Origin: Staphylococcus lutrae
GTDB taxonomy: Bacteria; Bacillota; Bacilli; Staphylococcales; Staphylococcaceae
Assembly: GCF_002101335.1 (NCBI RefSeq)
Contig: NZ_CP020773.1
Span: 1,550,001 to 1,614,000, forward strand
DNA length: 64,000 bases
Direction: 5' to 3'
Shown here: piece by piece, positions 39,396 to 49,212 of the stretch
Position numbering within the stretch: position 1 is the first letter of the stretch
How the letters are laid out: every line of letters begins with the position of its first letter
Notes under the pieces: generated by a model
The model's input: only the letters and a program-made list of their open reading frames with translations
What the model was told of the DNA's origin: nothing
Database searches by the model: none
Made by a program: the position numbers and the translations under genes

Positions 39396-40256
39396 ATGAT
39401 GAAAATGGCAGTTATTGGATCAGGTGCGGTAGGAACAGCAATTGCCTCAGCACTAGATACAAATGATGTGACATTGCTGGGCAGACAAAGCAAGACGATG
39501 ACATTTGAAGAGCGAGAAACGGGTGAGAAAAAGCCAATTGCTGTTCAAAGTTTATCCAATACGTCATCTCAATTTGATGTCATCTTTATCGCAGTGAAAA
39601 CACATCAATTAGATACGATTTTAGCAGATCTTAAAAGAATTACGCATGACCAGTCGAAAGTAATTTTAGCGCAAAATGGCAACGGTTTGCTGTCTAAACT
39701 TGGAGATTACGATGCATATCAAGCAGTCGTTTATATTAGCGGTGAGAAAAAAGAGGACTATGTCAGACACGATAAAGATTATCGTATTCATCTCAAGAGA
39801 GATGCATTTACTGAACAACTCAAAGCTGAAATAGCATCTTCAATGTTAACTTTACAGCTAGAAGACAACATTGAAAAAGCAATCTGGTTTAAATTGATTT
39901 TTAATCTAGGTATGAATACACTCACAGCTTTAAGTCGTGATACTGCAAGACTGTTGAAAGATGAAAAGATGGTTCACTTGTGTAAAAATCTGCTTAAAGA
40001 AGGTTTGAAAGTGGCCAATGCAGAAGGAATTACGTATGAAGCATCATTTGTAGATGATGTCATCGCAGCATATCGTATTTTTTCTGAAGAAAGTGCGACA
40101 AGCATGTATTATGATACGATGAATGACCGCGTGACAGAGGTCGAAGCAATCCAAGGTTATATATATAAACAAGGGCAAAAACATCAATTGGAAATTCCAT
40201 ACATTGAAACAACGTACACATTGCTAGCACATCAAAATGAAGTCCGACAAAGATAA
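39396..40256 (+). CDS. Ketopantoate reductase-family (PanE-like) protein
   Basis: NADP-dependent reductase of the 2-dehydropantoate 2-reductase family, 286 residues. N-terminal Rossmann motif VIGSGAVGTAIA, then FIAVKTHQL and AQNGNG; the catalytic-lysine helix region follows (KAIWFKLIFNLGMNTLTAL). True pantothenate PanE usually lies with panBC; this gene stands alone, so the substrate is uncertain. AAAGGA precedes ATG 39396; ATG 39399 is equally possible. A strong terminator follows. Confidence 0.8.
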   Translation: MMKMAVIGSGAVGTAIASALDTNDVTLLGRQSKTMTFEERETGEKKPIAVQSLSNTSSQFDVIFIAVKTHQLDTILADLKRITHDQSKVILAQNGNGLLSKLGDYDAYQAVVYISGEKKEDYVRHDKDYRIHLKRDAFTEQLKAEIASSMLTLQLEDNIEKAIWFKLIFNLGMNTLTALSRDTARLLKDEKMVHLCKNLLKEGLKVANAEGITYEASFVDDVIAAYRIFSEESATSMYYDTMNDRVTEVEAIQGYIYKQGQKHQLEIPYIETTYTLLAHQNEVRQR

Positions 40257-40280
40257 AGAAAAATGCCTATTATGTGTGGC

Positions 40281-40310
40281 AGCAGGGAGCATCATTGCCC
40301 TGCTTTTTTT
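40281..40310 (+). terminator. Terminator after the PanE-like gene
   Basis: AGCAGGG pairs with CCCTGCT around 10 bases, followed by TTTTTT. Confidence 0.9.
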
Positions 40311-40463
40311 ATGATGAAAATCCAATCTTGTCATCTCACTAGCCTGATGGATTATAAATTCTCATTACACATATTGGAAGCATAAAAGATTTGAAAGGGA
40401 AATATCTTTATCGCTCTCGTACGCAATGTCTATGTTAAAATAAGTCAAAAATATTAAAGAAGT

Positions 40464-41828
40464 GTGATTGTGTTGGAATTGTTAAATCAACTTAAAATAT
40501 ATGCTCAAGAAAAACCCGAGCATGTTGCGTTATGGCTGGACAATAGTCCAATCACCTATGAAACGTTATGGAAAAGTGTACAAGAAGAAAGTGAAGCGCT
40601 ACCCGACGCGATTGCGTTTCAAAATGTTTTGTTAGTACATACACGAACGGCGCATTTTATCGTGGCTTATTTAGCAGTCCGAGTACGTCAAGGTGTACCA
40701 TGTGTATTGGGGGCACAATGGTCAACAGAACAACGTGATGCCCTCATTGCGTTACATCGTATTCCCTATATTTGGGGGGATGAAGGATTGATGCCAACTT
40801 CATTTGAACAGTTAAATGAAGCGCTGGCAATACCGCAACTGTTACATATTGGTTTTACGTCAGGGACGACAGGTTTACCGAAAGGATTTATTAGAGATTG
40901 GCCATCATGGACAGCTTCTTTTGCGGTGAATGATACATTGTTAGATTGTTCTGTACAGATGTATATGGCACTAGGACCATACGCCCATTCGTTAACGTTG
41001 TATGTGATGATTTACGCGCTATGGAACGGCAAAACATTTATAGGACAAGATCAATATGATATGGCAAAAGCATGGTCTTACATTACAAAAATTCAACAAA
41101 CGTGCGCATTATTTCTTGTCCCTACAATGGCATATGATACGATCCATCTGGGACAAACCTCACATTGGATTCGTCACATTTTCATTTCAGGAGACAAATT
41201 ATCACCGAGTCGCCATGCACAATTGAAAGCCATATTTCCAGAGATTCCGATTGACGAGTTTTTCGGTACGTCAGAAGCGAGTTTTATTAGTGTGAACCGC
41301 AATCAAAGTGCACCACTGAATTCGGTTGGATATGTATTTCCGAATGTTGCTGTGCGTATACATGAGCAAGATGCAACGGGCGTTGGACAATTGTTGGTGC
41401 GTAGTCCAATGACTTTTTCAGGTTATATTGGTGAAGGAAAGGTGAGTGAATGGATTGCGACGGGTGACTATGCGCGATTAGAAGGAAATATGTTGTATTT
41501 ACATGGACGTGTGAAAGATCGTCTCATTATTGGTGGAAAAAATGTTTATCCTGCAATGATTGAACAGCAACTCAAGCAATGGTCTGGCATTGTAGATACC
41601 GTCATCGTAAGTCATCCACACGACAAGCTAGGCGAGTTAGGGATTGCGCTTTATATCGGAAGCGCACAGTTGGACGTTCATGCGTTGCGACAATGGCTTT
41701 CATCACGTGTTTCAAGATATGAAATACCATCAAAATTTATTTGTGTCAGGTCATTGCCGCTTACTGCAAGTGGTAAAGTGTCGCGCGCTGAAGCACAACG
41801 GCGTTATGATAAGGGGGAATATCTATGA
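40464..41828 (+). CDS. vraA: AMP-binding acyl-CoA ligase VraA
   Basis: ANL-superfamily acyl-CoA ligase, 454 residues, shorter than typical fatty-acyl-CoA ligases (about 500-550). The P-loop is FTSGTTGLPKG (residues about 133-143), then DEFFGTSEA, ATGDYARLE, and the hinge/lysine end GRVKDRLIIGGKNVYP with a late SGKVSR. Start GTG 40464 is tentative; GTG 40470 is a better distance from AAAGAAG. In S. aureus the homologue is a cell-wall-stress-regulated gene in the VraSR regulon. It overlaps vraB by 4 bases. Confidence 0.85.
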   Translation: MIVLELLNQLKIYAQEKPEHVALWLDNSPITYETLWKSVQEESEALPDAIAFQNVLLVHTRTAHFIVAYLAVRVRQGVPCVLGAQWSTEQRDALIALHRIPYIWGDEGLMPTSFEQLNEALAIPQLLHIGFTSGTTGLPKGFIRDWPSWTASFAVNDTLLDCSVQMYMALGPYAHSLTLYVMIYALWNGKTFIGQDQYDMAKAWSYITKIQQTCALFLVPTMAYDTIHLGQTSHWIRHIFISGDKLSPSRHAQLKAIFPEIPIDEFFGTSEASFISVNRNQSAPLNSVGYVFPNVAVRIHEQDATGVGQLLVRSPMTFSGYIGEGKVSEWIATGDYARLEGNMLYLHGRVKDRLIIGGKNVYPAMIEQQLKQWSGIVDTVIVSHPHDKLGELGIALYIGSAQLDVHALRQWLSSRVSRYEIPSKFICVRSLPLTASGKVSRAEAQRRYDKGEYL

Positions 41829-42967
41829 CAAAAGCAATTATTGTAACCGCAAAACGTACACCGATTGGGGTTTATGGTGGCATGTTACAAAAATGGGAAC
41901 CTGAACAACTGCTCAAGCCATTGTTTGAACATTTCTCCGCCACATTGCCCCTATCTCTGGATACATTAGACGATGTTATCTTGGGGAATGTTGTCGGTAA
42001 AGGAGGAAATATTGCGAGAAAGAGTCTTTTGGAAGCAGGAATCGATGTGTCTGTGCCAGGATTGACAGTAGATCGTCAATGTGGTTCAGGATTGGAAGCG
42101 ATTCATCTGGCGTGTCGCCTTGTTGAAAGTGGCGCAGGCGATTTTTATATTGCAGGAGGCGTGGAAAGTACAAGTCGTGCGCCTTGGAAAATAGAAAAAC
42201 CGACATCGCTTTATTCGTCTACACCGCCATTATTTTATGAGCGCGCGCCATTTGCACCTGCGGGTCAGGACCCGAGTATGATTGAAGCGGCGGATCATGT
42301 GGCACAACAGTATCACGTATCACGAGAAGACCAAGATGGGTTTGCGATTCGCAGTCATCAGCGTACGAGTCAAGCGATGGCTCAAGGCCTCTTGTCAAAT
42401 GAAATTCTCCCGTTAAAGGTTAAAGGTCAGTACATTGAACAAGACGAAAGTGTCAAACCGCATCTTCAGTATGACCGTATTTCTCGTTTGAAACCGTTAC
42501 GTCACGGCGGATCAGTAACAGTGGGAAATTGCTGTCTTAAGCATGACGGTGCTTGTTTAGTCGTGGTCATGTCAGAAGCGCGTGCATGTCAAGTCGGATT
42601 GACAGAAGGCTTGTTGTTTGTGGATTACGCCGTTGAGGGGGTTTCGCCACATGTCTTAGGTATCGGTCCTGTCCCCGCAGTGACGCGCATTTTAGAGCGC
42701 CAACAATTGAGGATTGACCAAATTGATGCGGTGGAACTCAATGAAGCATTTAGTGCACAAGTTCTTGCGTCCCAACGTGAATTAGGAATACGCGATGATC
42801 AACTCAATCGTTATGGCGGCGCAATTGCAATCGGTCATCCGTACAGTGCGAGCGGTGCGATGTTAGTGACGCGTTTATTTTATATGACGCAAGCCCATAG
42901 AACGATTGCGACGATGGGGATTGGAGGCGGAATGGGGAATGCAGCACTCTTTGAACGTTGGGGATAA
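41825..42967 (+). CDS. vraB: Thiolase-family protein VraB
   Basis: Acetyl-CoA acyltransferase-like protein, 380 residues. The nucleophile is Cys86 in DRQCGSGLEA, and the His motif GGAIAIGHPYSASGA is intact. The third motif normally reads CxGGG and supplies the second catalytic Cys; here it is MGIGGGMG, with Gly365 at that place. The NxxxxxDGA block is also changed to GNCCLKHDGA. It may have altered chemistry (degradation-type or non-classical). ATG 41825 overlaps the vraA stop (ATGA), so the genes are coupled. Confidence 0.85.
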   Translation: MTKAIIVTAKRTPIGVYGGMLQKWEPEQLLKPLFEHFSATLPLSLDTLDDVILGNVVGKGGNIARKSLLEAGIDVSVPGLTVDRQCGSGLEAIHLACRLVESGAGDFYIAGGVESTSRAPWKIEKPTSLYSSTPPLFYERAPFAPAGQDPSMIEAADHVAQQYHVSREDQDGFAIRSHQRTSQAMAQGLLSNEILPLKVKGQYIEQDESVKPHLQYDRISRLKPLRHGGSVTVGNCCLKHDGACLVVVMSEARACQVGLTEGLLFVDYAVEGVSPHVLGIGPVPAVTRILERQQLRIDQIDAVELNEAFSAQVLASQRELGIRDDQLNRYGGAIAIGHPYSASGAMLVTRLFYMTQAHRTIATMGIGGGMGNAALFERWG

Positions 42968-43298
42968 AGAAACACGTGTGTTACATCTCGATCAAGCGGC
43001 ACTTGCACGTTATTGCGCATTGTTTGAAAAACCGATGACATCCGACGTGCCTTTATTGTTTTTTGCACGATATTGGCAAGCCTTCATGCTGTTTCAACCT
43101 TTTATGAGAGAACCAATTATTCTTGTAGAAACGTCTGTCACTCAAGGACAACCCATTGCGCAAGCATCAGCGGTTGAAGCGACATTGGTATGGGAGTCAT
43201 ACAAGCCAATAAAAGGATTTGAACGTTATTGTTTTGTGCTGATTTTACCCAATGAAAATAGAATAAGACAAGTTTTTGTGAAGCGGGTGGCAGAATGA
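42939..43298 (+). CDS. vraC: VraC-like small protein
   Basis: 119 residues from ATG 42939 (MQHSLNVGDKE), 11 bases after GGAGG; a longer frame to 42906 is unlikely. It overlaps the end of vraB by 29 bases in another frame. No named catalytic motif is visible. Its position suggests it belongs to the acyl-CoA pathway, and with the next small gene it may form a two-part hot-dog hydratase. The gene order is that of the S. aureus vraABC group. Confidence 0.7.
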   Translation: MQHSLNVGDKETRVLHLDQAALARYCALFEKPMTSDVPLLFFARYWQAFMLFQPFMREPIILVETSVTQGQPIAQASAVEATLVWESYKPIKGFERYCFVLILPNENRIRQVFVKRVAE

Positions 43299-43552
43299 AA
43301 TTTTCAAAAGAAGCTGTGCAACATTATTTGACGCTTGTGCAAGATGACAATCCTATTCACGTCGATATTGTGCCAGGGCAGTTTGTTGTTGAAAAGGTTT
43401 GGCAAATATTAGGGCGAGATGCGCGTACATATCAAGTGGTTTACAAGTGCCCAATCTGGATTGACGAGGCATTAGACATAGAAGGCAAAGGACAAACGAT
43501 TCGAGTCGTGAATAAAAAGGGTGATGAGAAGTTAGTCATTCGATGGGAATAA
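43295..43552 (+). CDS. Small MaoC-like hot-dog protein
   Basis: 85 residues. The N-terminal YLTLVQDDNPIHVD matches the hydratase-2 motif (D-x-N-P-x-H) of MaoC-type (R)-enoyl-CoA hydratases. The protein is about half the length of a MaoC domain, so it probably pairs with the VraC-like protein or dimerises. It overlaps the previous gene by 4 bases (ATGA), the fourth coupled frame of the vra operon. The function as hydratase is inference. Confidence 0.65.
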   Translation: MKFSKEAVQHYLTLVQDDNPIHVDIVPGQFVVEKVWQILGRDARTYQVVYKCPIWIDEALDIEGKGQTIRVVNKKGDEKLVIRWE

Positions 43553-43817
43553 GTGATGCTGTGTCATGTCGCGCGGATGAGGTTTTTCGGAGATTTTAAA
43601 GGAAGCAGATGTGGTACAAAGGCGTTTCAGTTGATGTGAATGCATCGCTGCGATTCATTTGGCCGCATCAGTGTGGCGCCTAATTGGATGCGCGACTACG
43701 GCAATCCATTAGGCACCTCTGACTGGCCATGTTTAATGAGGATATCGATTTTGGGATTGGACTTACAATTGATTCTACACTGTATAGCCCTAAGCCATGT
43801 TCGATATGAGGGCAAGA

Positions 43818-44648
43818 TTATACTTCTGTCACGTCAACGGCAATCTTTTCAATACGATTTGCAGCACCATGGTCCACTGGTCCAACAAAATCATTCATTT
43901 TCCAACCGTTTTTGATTGCAGAAGCGACGAATGCTTTGGCATTGATGACGGCTTCTTTTGGTGATTGGCCGTTAGCTAAGTTTGCTGTTGTAGCGGCTGC
44001 AAACGTACAGCCAGCACCGTGGTTATAACTTTGTTGGAACATATCTGTTGCCAATTGATAATACGTTTCACCATCATAGTACAAATCATAAGACTGAGCT
44101 TCGTCTAATGCTTTGCCTCCTTTAATGACCACATGTTGTGCGCCTTGATTATGAATAATCTGTGCTGCTTTTTTCATGTCATCGATTGATTTCAAAGTCC
44201 CTAATCCTGATAATTGTCCCGCTTCAAAAAGGTTAGGCGTTGTTACTGTAGCTTTTGGCAATAAATATTTAATCATTGCTTCAGTATTTCCCGGGTTAAG
44301 TACTTCATTTTCCCCTTTACAAACCATCACAGGATCGACGACAAAATATTTTGCGCCAGACTCAGTAAATGCCTCTCCTGCACGTTGAATAATTTCTTCT
44401 GTACCGAGCATCCCTGTTTTGACAGCATCAGGACCGATGCTAATCACAGTTTCGAGCTGCTTGTTGAAGACGTCGAATGGAATAGGTGTCACATCATGTG
44501 ACCATGTCTCCTTATCCATTGTAACGATTGCAGCAAGCGCCACCATCCCATACGTATCTAATTCTTGAAATGTTTTTAAATCCGCTTGCATGCCTGCACC
44601 AGCACTCGTATCTGATCCAGCAATTGTTAATACTTTTTTTAAAGCCAT
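43818..44648 (-). CDS. pdxK: Pyridoxal/hydroxymethylpyrimidine kinase (PdxK/ThiD type)
   Basis: Ribokinase-fold kinase, 276 residues from ATG 44648, which follows GGAGGAG; this equals the S. aureus PdxK length at the same locus. N-terminal TIAGSDTSAGAGMQADLKTF, DPVMVCKGE, VVIKGGKA, and the anion-hole/catalytic NHGAGCTFAAA are typical. S. aureus PdxK phosphorylates pyridoxal and can act on hydroxymethylpyrimidine; sequence cannot separate the two. It is divergent from ung. Confidence 0.88.
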   Translation of the reverse strand: MALKKVLTIAGSDTSAGAGMQADLKTFQELDTYGMVALAAIVTMDKETWSHDVTPIPFDVFNKQLETVISIGPDAVKTGMLGTEEIIQRAGEAFTESGAKYFVVDPVMVCKGENEVLNPGNTEAMIKYLLPKATVTTPNLFEAGQLSGLGTLKSIDDMKKAAQIIHNQGAQHVVIKGGKALDEAQSYDLYYDGETYYQLATDMFQQSYNHGAGCTFAAATTANLANGQSPKEAVINAKAFVASAIKNGWKMNDFVGPVDHGAANRIEKIAVDVTEV

Positions 44649-44832
44649 CGTTCTTTCACTCCTCCAATTGGCATCAATTCTTCCGTTCATGAAAAGGAAT
44701 CGTCCTAAAACATGGCGGTTGCCTATTGCTATTATTTTATCACGTGCAATTTTGTGTTGCTATCTAAATGTTTATTGAATGAAAGCGGTGAGGAATATCA
44801 AATTATGTTAAAATGTGGCTGAGGTGAATCAG

Positions 44833-45501
44833 ATGGATTGGTCAACAATATTTCATGAAATTACAACCAAACATGATTTTAAAGCGATGCATGATTTTTT
44901 AGAAAAAGAATATACAACACAAATTGTCTACCCAGAACGTAAAAACATTTACCAAGCTTTTGACCTTACGCCATTCGAAAATGTCAAAGTTGTCATATTA
45001 GGTCAAGATCCATATCACGGGCCTAACCAAGCGCATGGACTGGCATTTTCCGTTCAGCCGGGCGCGAAGTTTCCGCCTTCACTGCGAAATATGTATCAAG
45101 AATTGGCAGATGATATCGGTTGTCACCGCACGTCCCCGCATCTACAAGATTGGGCGAAAGAAGGTGTCCTATTGCTAAATACAGTGCTTACCGTACGACA
45201 GGGACAAGCACATTCTCATAAAGACATCGGTTGGGAAATATTTACAAACGAAATCATTCGTGCGGTCTCTGACTATAAATCAGGCGTGGTCTTCGTATTA
45301 TGGGGAAGGCCCGCACAACAAAAAGAAAAGCTGATTGATACAACGAAACATTACATCATTAAATCACCGCATCCGAGTCCATTGTCTGCACATCGTGGTT
45401 TTTTTGGCTCTCGCCCTTATTCTAAGACAAACCAATACCTTGAAGCGCAAGGGTTATCTCCAATTCGCTGGTGTGAGAAAAAGGAGGGAGAAGATGAATA
45501 A
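44833..45501 (+). CDS. ung: Uracil-DNA glycosylase
   Basis: Removes uracil from DNA; first enzyme of base-excision repair. It is 222 residues from ATG 44833 ([10 protein letters not shown]), 6 bases after GAGGTG, matching staphylococcal Ung; the upstream in-frame codons to 44815 are not used. The water-activating motif is [13 protein letters not shown] (Asp59), and the minor-groove/leucine loop is [14 protein letters not shown]. It overlaps the next gene by 8 bases. Same neighbours as the Bacillus ywd region. Confidence 0.95.
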   Translation: MDWSTIFHEITTKHDFKAMHDFLEKEYTTQIVYPERKNIYQAFDLTPFENVKVVILGQDPYHGPNQAHGLAFSVQPGAKFPPSLRNMYQELADDIGCHRTSPHLQDWAKEGVLLLNTVLTVRQGQAHSHKDIGWEIFTNEIIRAVSDYKSGVVFVLWGRPAQQKEKLIDTTKHYIIKSPHPSPLSAHRGFFGSRPYSKTNQYLEAQGLSPIRWCEKKEGEDE

Positions 45502-45826
45502 AGAAAAATTGATACAAATGTTGGAATACGAGCTTGTTCAGGCTGATGGCGCCAAGTCGGATGAAGCGTTTCATAAACATATCTATGCCATCCACGCGTT
45601 AACTGGATTATACAGTGAACAAGCAGTGCCACAACATGACACGGTTTCGAGTCCTCAAGGATCAGCGTCGGCATCATCAAAAATGGCAGTGGCGCAAGTG
45701 TCTGATGAAGAAATTAGACGTATGGGAGGGCAAGTGGCATCTTCTAGTCGCTCACAAACGACATCAGATGCGCGTATGGTCACGGATGATGAAATAGGCA
45801 ACGGGGCTTCGATATTTGATTTTTAA
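45494..45826 (+). CDS. DUF5327 (YwdI-like) protein
   Basis: 110 residues from ATG 45494, after AAGGAGGGAGAAG, overlapping ung by 8 bases. The first 45 residues are helical ([20 protein letters not shown]), followed by a low-complexity Ser/Ala/Gln linker and a conserved-looking [11 protein letters not shown] and [15 protein letters not shown] tail. No signal or membrane segment. It has no known function. A longer frame to 45335 runs through ung and is a shadow. Confidence 0.8.
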   Translation: MNKEKLIQMLEYELVQADGAKSDEAFHKHIYAIHALTGLYSEQAVPQHDTVSSPQGSASASSKMAVAQVSDEEIRRMGGQVASSSRSQTTSDARMVTDDEIGNGASIFDF

Positions 45827-45844
45827 TTTTTAGGAGGAATTTTC

Positions 45845-46207
45845 GTGAAAATATTTATTATATTAGGTGCATTGAATGCATTAATGGCTGTTGGAACAGG
45901 TGCATTTGGTGCGCATGCACTCGATGGGAAATTATCAGAACATTATATGTCCGTATGGGAAAAAGCAACAACGTATCAAATGTATCATGGCCTTGGTCTT
46001 GTTCTCATAGGTATCATCGGTAGCACGTTAAATGTGAATGTCGGTTGGGCAGGATGGCTCATGTTTTTAGGAATCGTGTTCTTTAGCGGTTCATTGTATA
46101 TTTTGTCTTTAACACAAGTCAGCGTACTTGGCGCCATCACACCTATTGGCGGGGTATTGTTTGTTGTAGGTTGGTTGATGTTAGCCATTGCCGCATTTAA
46201 AATATAG
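45845..46207 (+). CDS. DUF423 membrane protein (YwdK-like)
   Basis: 120 residues with four predicted membrane helices. The N-terminal [20 protein letters not shown] and the middle [12 protein letters not shown] are DUF423 hallmarks. GTG 45845 follows AGGAGGAATTTTC. Function unknown. It sits 18 bases after the YwdI-like gene, in the same operon as ung, as in Bacillus. Confidence 0.85.
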   Translation: MKIFIILGALNALMAVGTGAFGAHALDGKLSEHYMSVWEKATTYQMYHGLGLVLIGIIGSTLNVNVGWAGWLMFLGIVFFSGSLYILSLTQVSVLGAITPIGGVLFVVGWLMLAIAAFKI

Positions 46208-46287
46208 TTCGAGATACAAATGATACCACACGGAATTCAGCAAATATGAAGCAATTTAAAATAAATACGTGTGTGCGTATGATCAAA

Positions 46288-46338
46288 AACATCTTTCAAA
46301 GGAATCATTGAGAAATGAAACCATTGGAAGGTGTTTTT
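46288..46338 (+). terminator. Terminator after the ung operon
   Basis: AACATCTTTCAAAGG pairs with CCATTGGAAGGTGTT (two wobbles, one mismatch), followed by TTTTT. The remaining bases to 46635 hold AT-rich promoter sequence and no gene. Confidence 0.7.
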
Positions 46339-46635
46339 TGATATGTGTTAAACGCGATGCGAATGGAATCCATTTCATTTACAGAGGCTTTGTACGATGA
46401 GGATGGGTCTGCATGCGCAATACGACAGCAAGAAGTTAAACGAGCCATCATGGTCAAAATATATTTGAACATCAATCTATCTTATAACGCACTATTTCAT
46501 CTACATAAATATTGAGTTGAAAAATTTTTAATGCATTTTTTCAACTTTTGAGGTATGATTTATTTTTCTGCTGCAATATTTCGTTGTTATAAAAAATGAA
46601 ACAGGGGTATAAGAATATTCAGGGGTGAAATGATA

Positions 46636-48087
46636 ATGAAAAAAAAGAATCAAAAACCTGATCGTGGCGATCTACAACAGAACTTGTCTGAAAAGTTTGT
46701 TTGGGCGATTGCCTATGGGTCTTGTATTGGTTGGGGGTCTTTTATTTTACCAGGAGATTGGATTCAAACTTCCGGTCCAATTGCTGCATCGATAGGGATT
46801 TTTATTGGTGCGTTATTGATGATTGTGATTGCGGTGAGTTATGGGGCATTAGTCGAGCGTTTTCCTGTATCAGGGGGTGGCTTTGCATTTAGTTTTCTAG
46901 GATTTGGACGATACGTCAGCTTCTTCTCAGCATGGTTTTTAACGTTTGGTTACATATGTGTTGTAGCGTTAAATGCGACCGCTTTTAGTCTGCTGATTAA
47001 ATTTTTACTTCCCAATGTGATTGAATTTGGAAAGCTTTATACGATTGCGGGTTGGGATGTTTATATTACTGAAATTTTAATTGCATCTATCTTATTGCTT
47101 GTTTTTATGATCATTGCGATTAAAGGCGCAAGTGTGTCAGGTTCATTACAATATTACTTTTGTGTCGCAATGGTCGTTGTTGTTCTACTTTTGTTTGTGG
47201 GATCATTCTTTGGTTCTAACTATTCATTAGATAATTTAAAACCTTACAATGGGACGCACTATGGTTGGTTTCAAGCGATTATTATGATTGTTGCTGTGGC
47301 ACCATGGGCCTATGTTGGTTTTGATAATATTCCACAAACGGCTGAAGAGTTTAGTTTTTCACCGAATAAAACATTTAAATTGATTGTATACAGTTTGCTT
47401 GCTGCATCACTCACATATATCCTTATGATTTTATACACAGGATGGTTATCAGGGGGCAGTAGCGATTTGTGGTTAACGGGGTCTGTTACACGTAAAGCCT
47501 TTGGGACACTCGGCTTAGGTGTGTTGAGTATTGCAATCATTATGGGAATTTTTACAGGATTAAACGGCTTTTTATTAAGTTCGAGTCGACTCCTATTTTC
47601 AATGGGACGTTCTGGTATTATGCCGTCAATATTTAGTCGATTGCATCCAAAATATAAAACACCTTATGTCGCGATTATCTTTTTAGTTGCAATGACTTTA
47701 ATTGCACCATGGTTAGGGCGTACGGCCTTAACTTGGATTGTAGATATGTCATCGACAGGTGTGTCTATTGCATATCTCGTCACCTGTCTGGCTGCGGTAA
47801 AATTGTTCAGTTTTGACAAAAAGAGTCAAACTTATGGCCCTATTTATAAAAGTTTTGCGATATTGGGAGCATTGTTTGCTTTTATCTTTTTACTATTACT
47901 TTTGCTACCATTTTCACCAGCTGCGTTATCCATGCCTTCGCATATCGCACTTGGTGGATGGACAATTTTAGGGCTGATTTTCTTCTTTATCCGCTTACCT
48001 AAGTTACGTCGCATGGATAAAGATGAATTAACGCAATTAATTCTCGACACACGTAAACACGAAGTTGAAAAAATGATTGAAGAGTAA
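46636..48087 (+). CDS. APC-family amino-acid permease
   Basis: Twelve-helix amino-acid/polyamine permease, 483 residues from ATG 46636, 8 bases after AGGGGTG; ATG 46630 is too near. Helix 1 has the family glycine motif SCIGWGSFILP, helix 6 region VAPWAYVGFDNIPQ, and a conserved SSSRLLFSMGRSG loop. The C-terminal tail is charged (RKHEVEKMIEE). Substrate is not evident. Flanked by long spacers, it is a single-gene unit. Confidence 0.88.
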   Translation: MKKKNQKPDRGDLQQNLSEKFVWAIAYGSCIGWGSFILPGDWIQTSGPIAASIGIFIGALLMIVIAVSYGALVERFPVSGGGFAFSFLGFGRYVSFFSAWFLTFGYICVVALNATAFSLLIKFLLPNVIEFGKLYTIAGWDVYITEILIASILLLVFMIIAIKGASVSGSLQYYFCVAMVVVVLLLFVGSFFGSNYSLDNLKPYNGTHYGWFQAIIMIVAVAPWAYVGFDNIPQTAEEFSFSPNKTFKLIVYSLLAASLTYILMILYTGWLSGGSSDLWLTGSVTRKAFGTLGLGVLSIAIIMGIFTGLNGFLLSSSRLLFSMGRSGIMPSIFSRLHPKYKTPYVAIIFLVAMTLIAPWLGRTALTWIVDMSSTGVSIAYLVTCLAAVKLFSFDKKSQTYGPIYKSFAILGALFAFIFLLLLLLPFSPAALSMPSHIALGGWTILGLIFFFIRLPKLRRMDKDELTQLILDTRKHEVEKMIEE

Positions 48088-48341
48088 TATCGAAATTTTG
48101 AATATGCGTTTGTTGTACCGTGTGATGCTTTCGGAGTGTGACGCTTCTCATGAATGAGGTGTGGTCATACATATTCGGCAGTATCGCACGGTTTTTCAAT
48201 TGTTTTATAGTGTTGGAGGATGTGGTGAAAAGGATAAGTGAATCGGGGGATTGAAAGGTGAAGTGACGGCGCCAACTCTGTCTATTGTATTGACAAATTG
48301 ATGTTGGTATAATATCAAAAAATAACAAGGGGTTGTTCTAT

Positions 48342-48890
48342 ATGCACCACTTCAAATTGTCTGTGAACGATCAAATTGATTTCGTCCATCCAACCATCGA
48401 ACATGCGGCAGAAATTTATGCAGTTATCGAAAAAAATCGTTCGTATTTAAAGCGCTTTTTAACTTGGGCTGAAATGCTTACGTCAGTAGAGAAGGAACGA
48501 CAGTATTTACAAGAGACTTTAGAAAGCGTGGCGCGTGGGACCGCATTGCTCTATCTTATTTATGAAAAGGAGCAATGCATCGGAATGATTGATTTGCATG
48601 CATGGAATCCCACTGTTCGGAAAGCGGAAATTGGTTATTGGCTTGCAGAACACGCGACGGGACGAGGTATCATGACTGCTGCAGTTCATAAAATGTGTGA
48701 GATTGCTTTTAATGATTATCATCTAAATAAAATTGAGTTGCGTGCTGACGTTGAGAACATAGGTAGTCAGCGTGTGGCTGAAAAGAGTGGGTTTCGTCTA
48801 GTAGGTGTAAAACATGAAGACGAATTAAACCGAGATACATACATAAGTATAAATTATTACGAGTGTTTAAAATCTGATTTTTATCAATAG
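48342..48890 (+). CDS. GNAT acetyltransferase (RimJ/RimL-like)
   Basis: Acetyl-CoA-dependent N-acetyltransferase, 182 residues from ATG 48342, 9 bases after AAGGGG. Core strands EIGYWLAEHATGRGIMTAA carry the acetyl-CoA loop (R/Q-x-x-G-x-G/A type), followed by KIELRADVENIGSQRVAEKSGF. It resembles ribosomal-protein acetyltransferases, but the substrate could be a small molecule or drug. No operon partner. Confidence 0.85.
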   Translation: MHHFKLSVNDQIDFVHPTIEHAAEIYAVIEKNRSYLKRFLTWAEMLTSVEKERQYLQETLESVARGTALLYLIYEKEQCIGMIDLHAWNPTVRKAEIGYWLAEHATGRGIMTAAVHKMCEIAFNDYHLNKIELRADVENIGSQRVAEKSGFRLVGVKHEDELNRDTYISINYYECLKSDFYQ

Positions 48891-49056
48891 AAGTAACGAA
48901 GTAATTTTTTTAAAGTTTAATTCATAAAAAACCAATAAATTTTTAATAATTGTATCCCCAAATGAAGAAAAACATGGTAAAGTAGTGATAAGCAAAATAT
49001 ATGGCAGTAAATACATATCATTTTGCGTTTTTCATTTTCAAAAAGTTCTCCAATAA

Positions 49057-49108
49057 AGGGCCTGCTCTCATGAATAGCGTAGCGACTGTTCATGATGAGA
49101 CAGGCCTA
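49057..49108. terminator. Long hairpin between the GNAT and tetR genes
   Basis: AGGGCCTGCTCTCATGAA pairs imperfectly with TTCATGATGAGACAGGCCT. A and T tracts are modest. It lies between convergent genes and probably ends both transcripts. The rest of the 320-base gap is empty. Confidence 0.65.
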
Positions 49109-49212
49109 TTTAGCGCGTTCAAATCAGGTGGAGTGGAAGGATGAGAACATCGTTTGTTTGAAATGAGGCCACAACGAATCCGAAGTGACTGTTCGGCGAT
49201 TTGAAAATGAAA

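Noticed and set aside
42880..43068. Minus-strand frame across the vraB end
   Set aside because: It is antisense to the overlapping vraB and vraC genes, without supporting signals.
43640..43915. 91-codon plus-strand frame between the vra operon and pdxK
   Set aside because: Composition is not protein-like, there is no clear ribosome binding site, and it runs into the pdxK coding region on the other strand.
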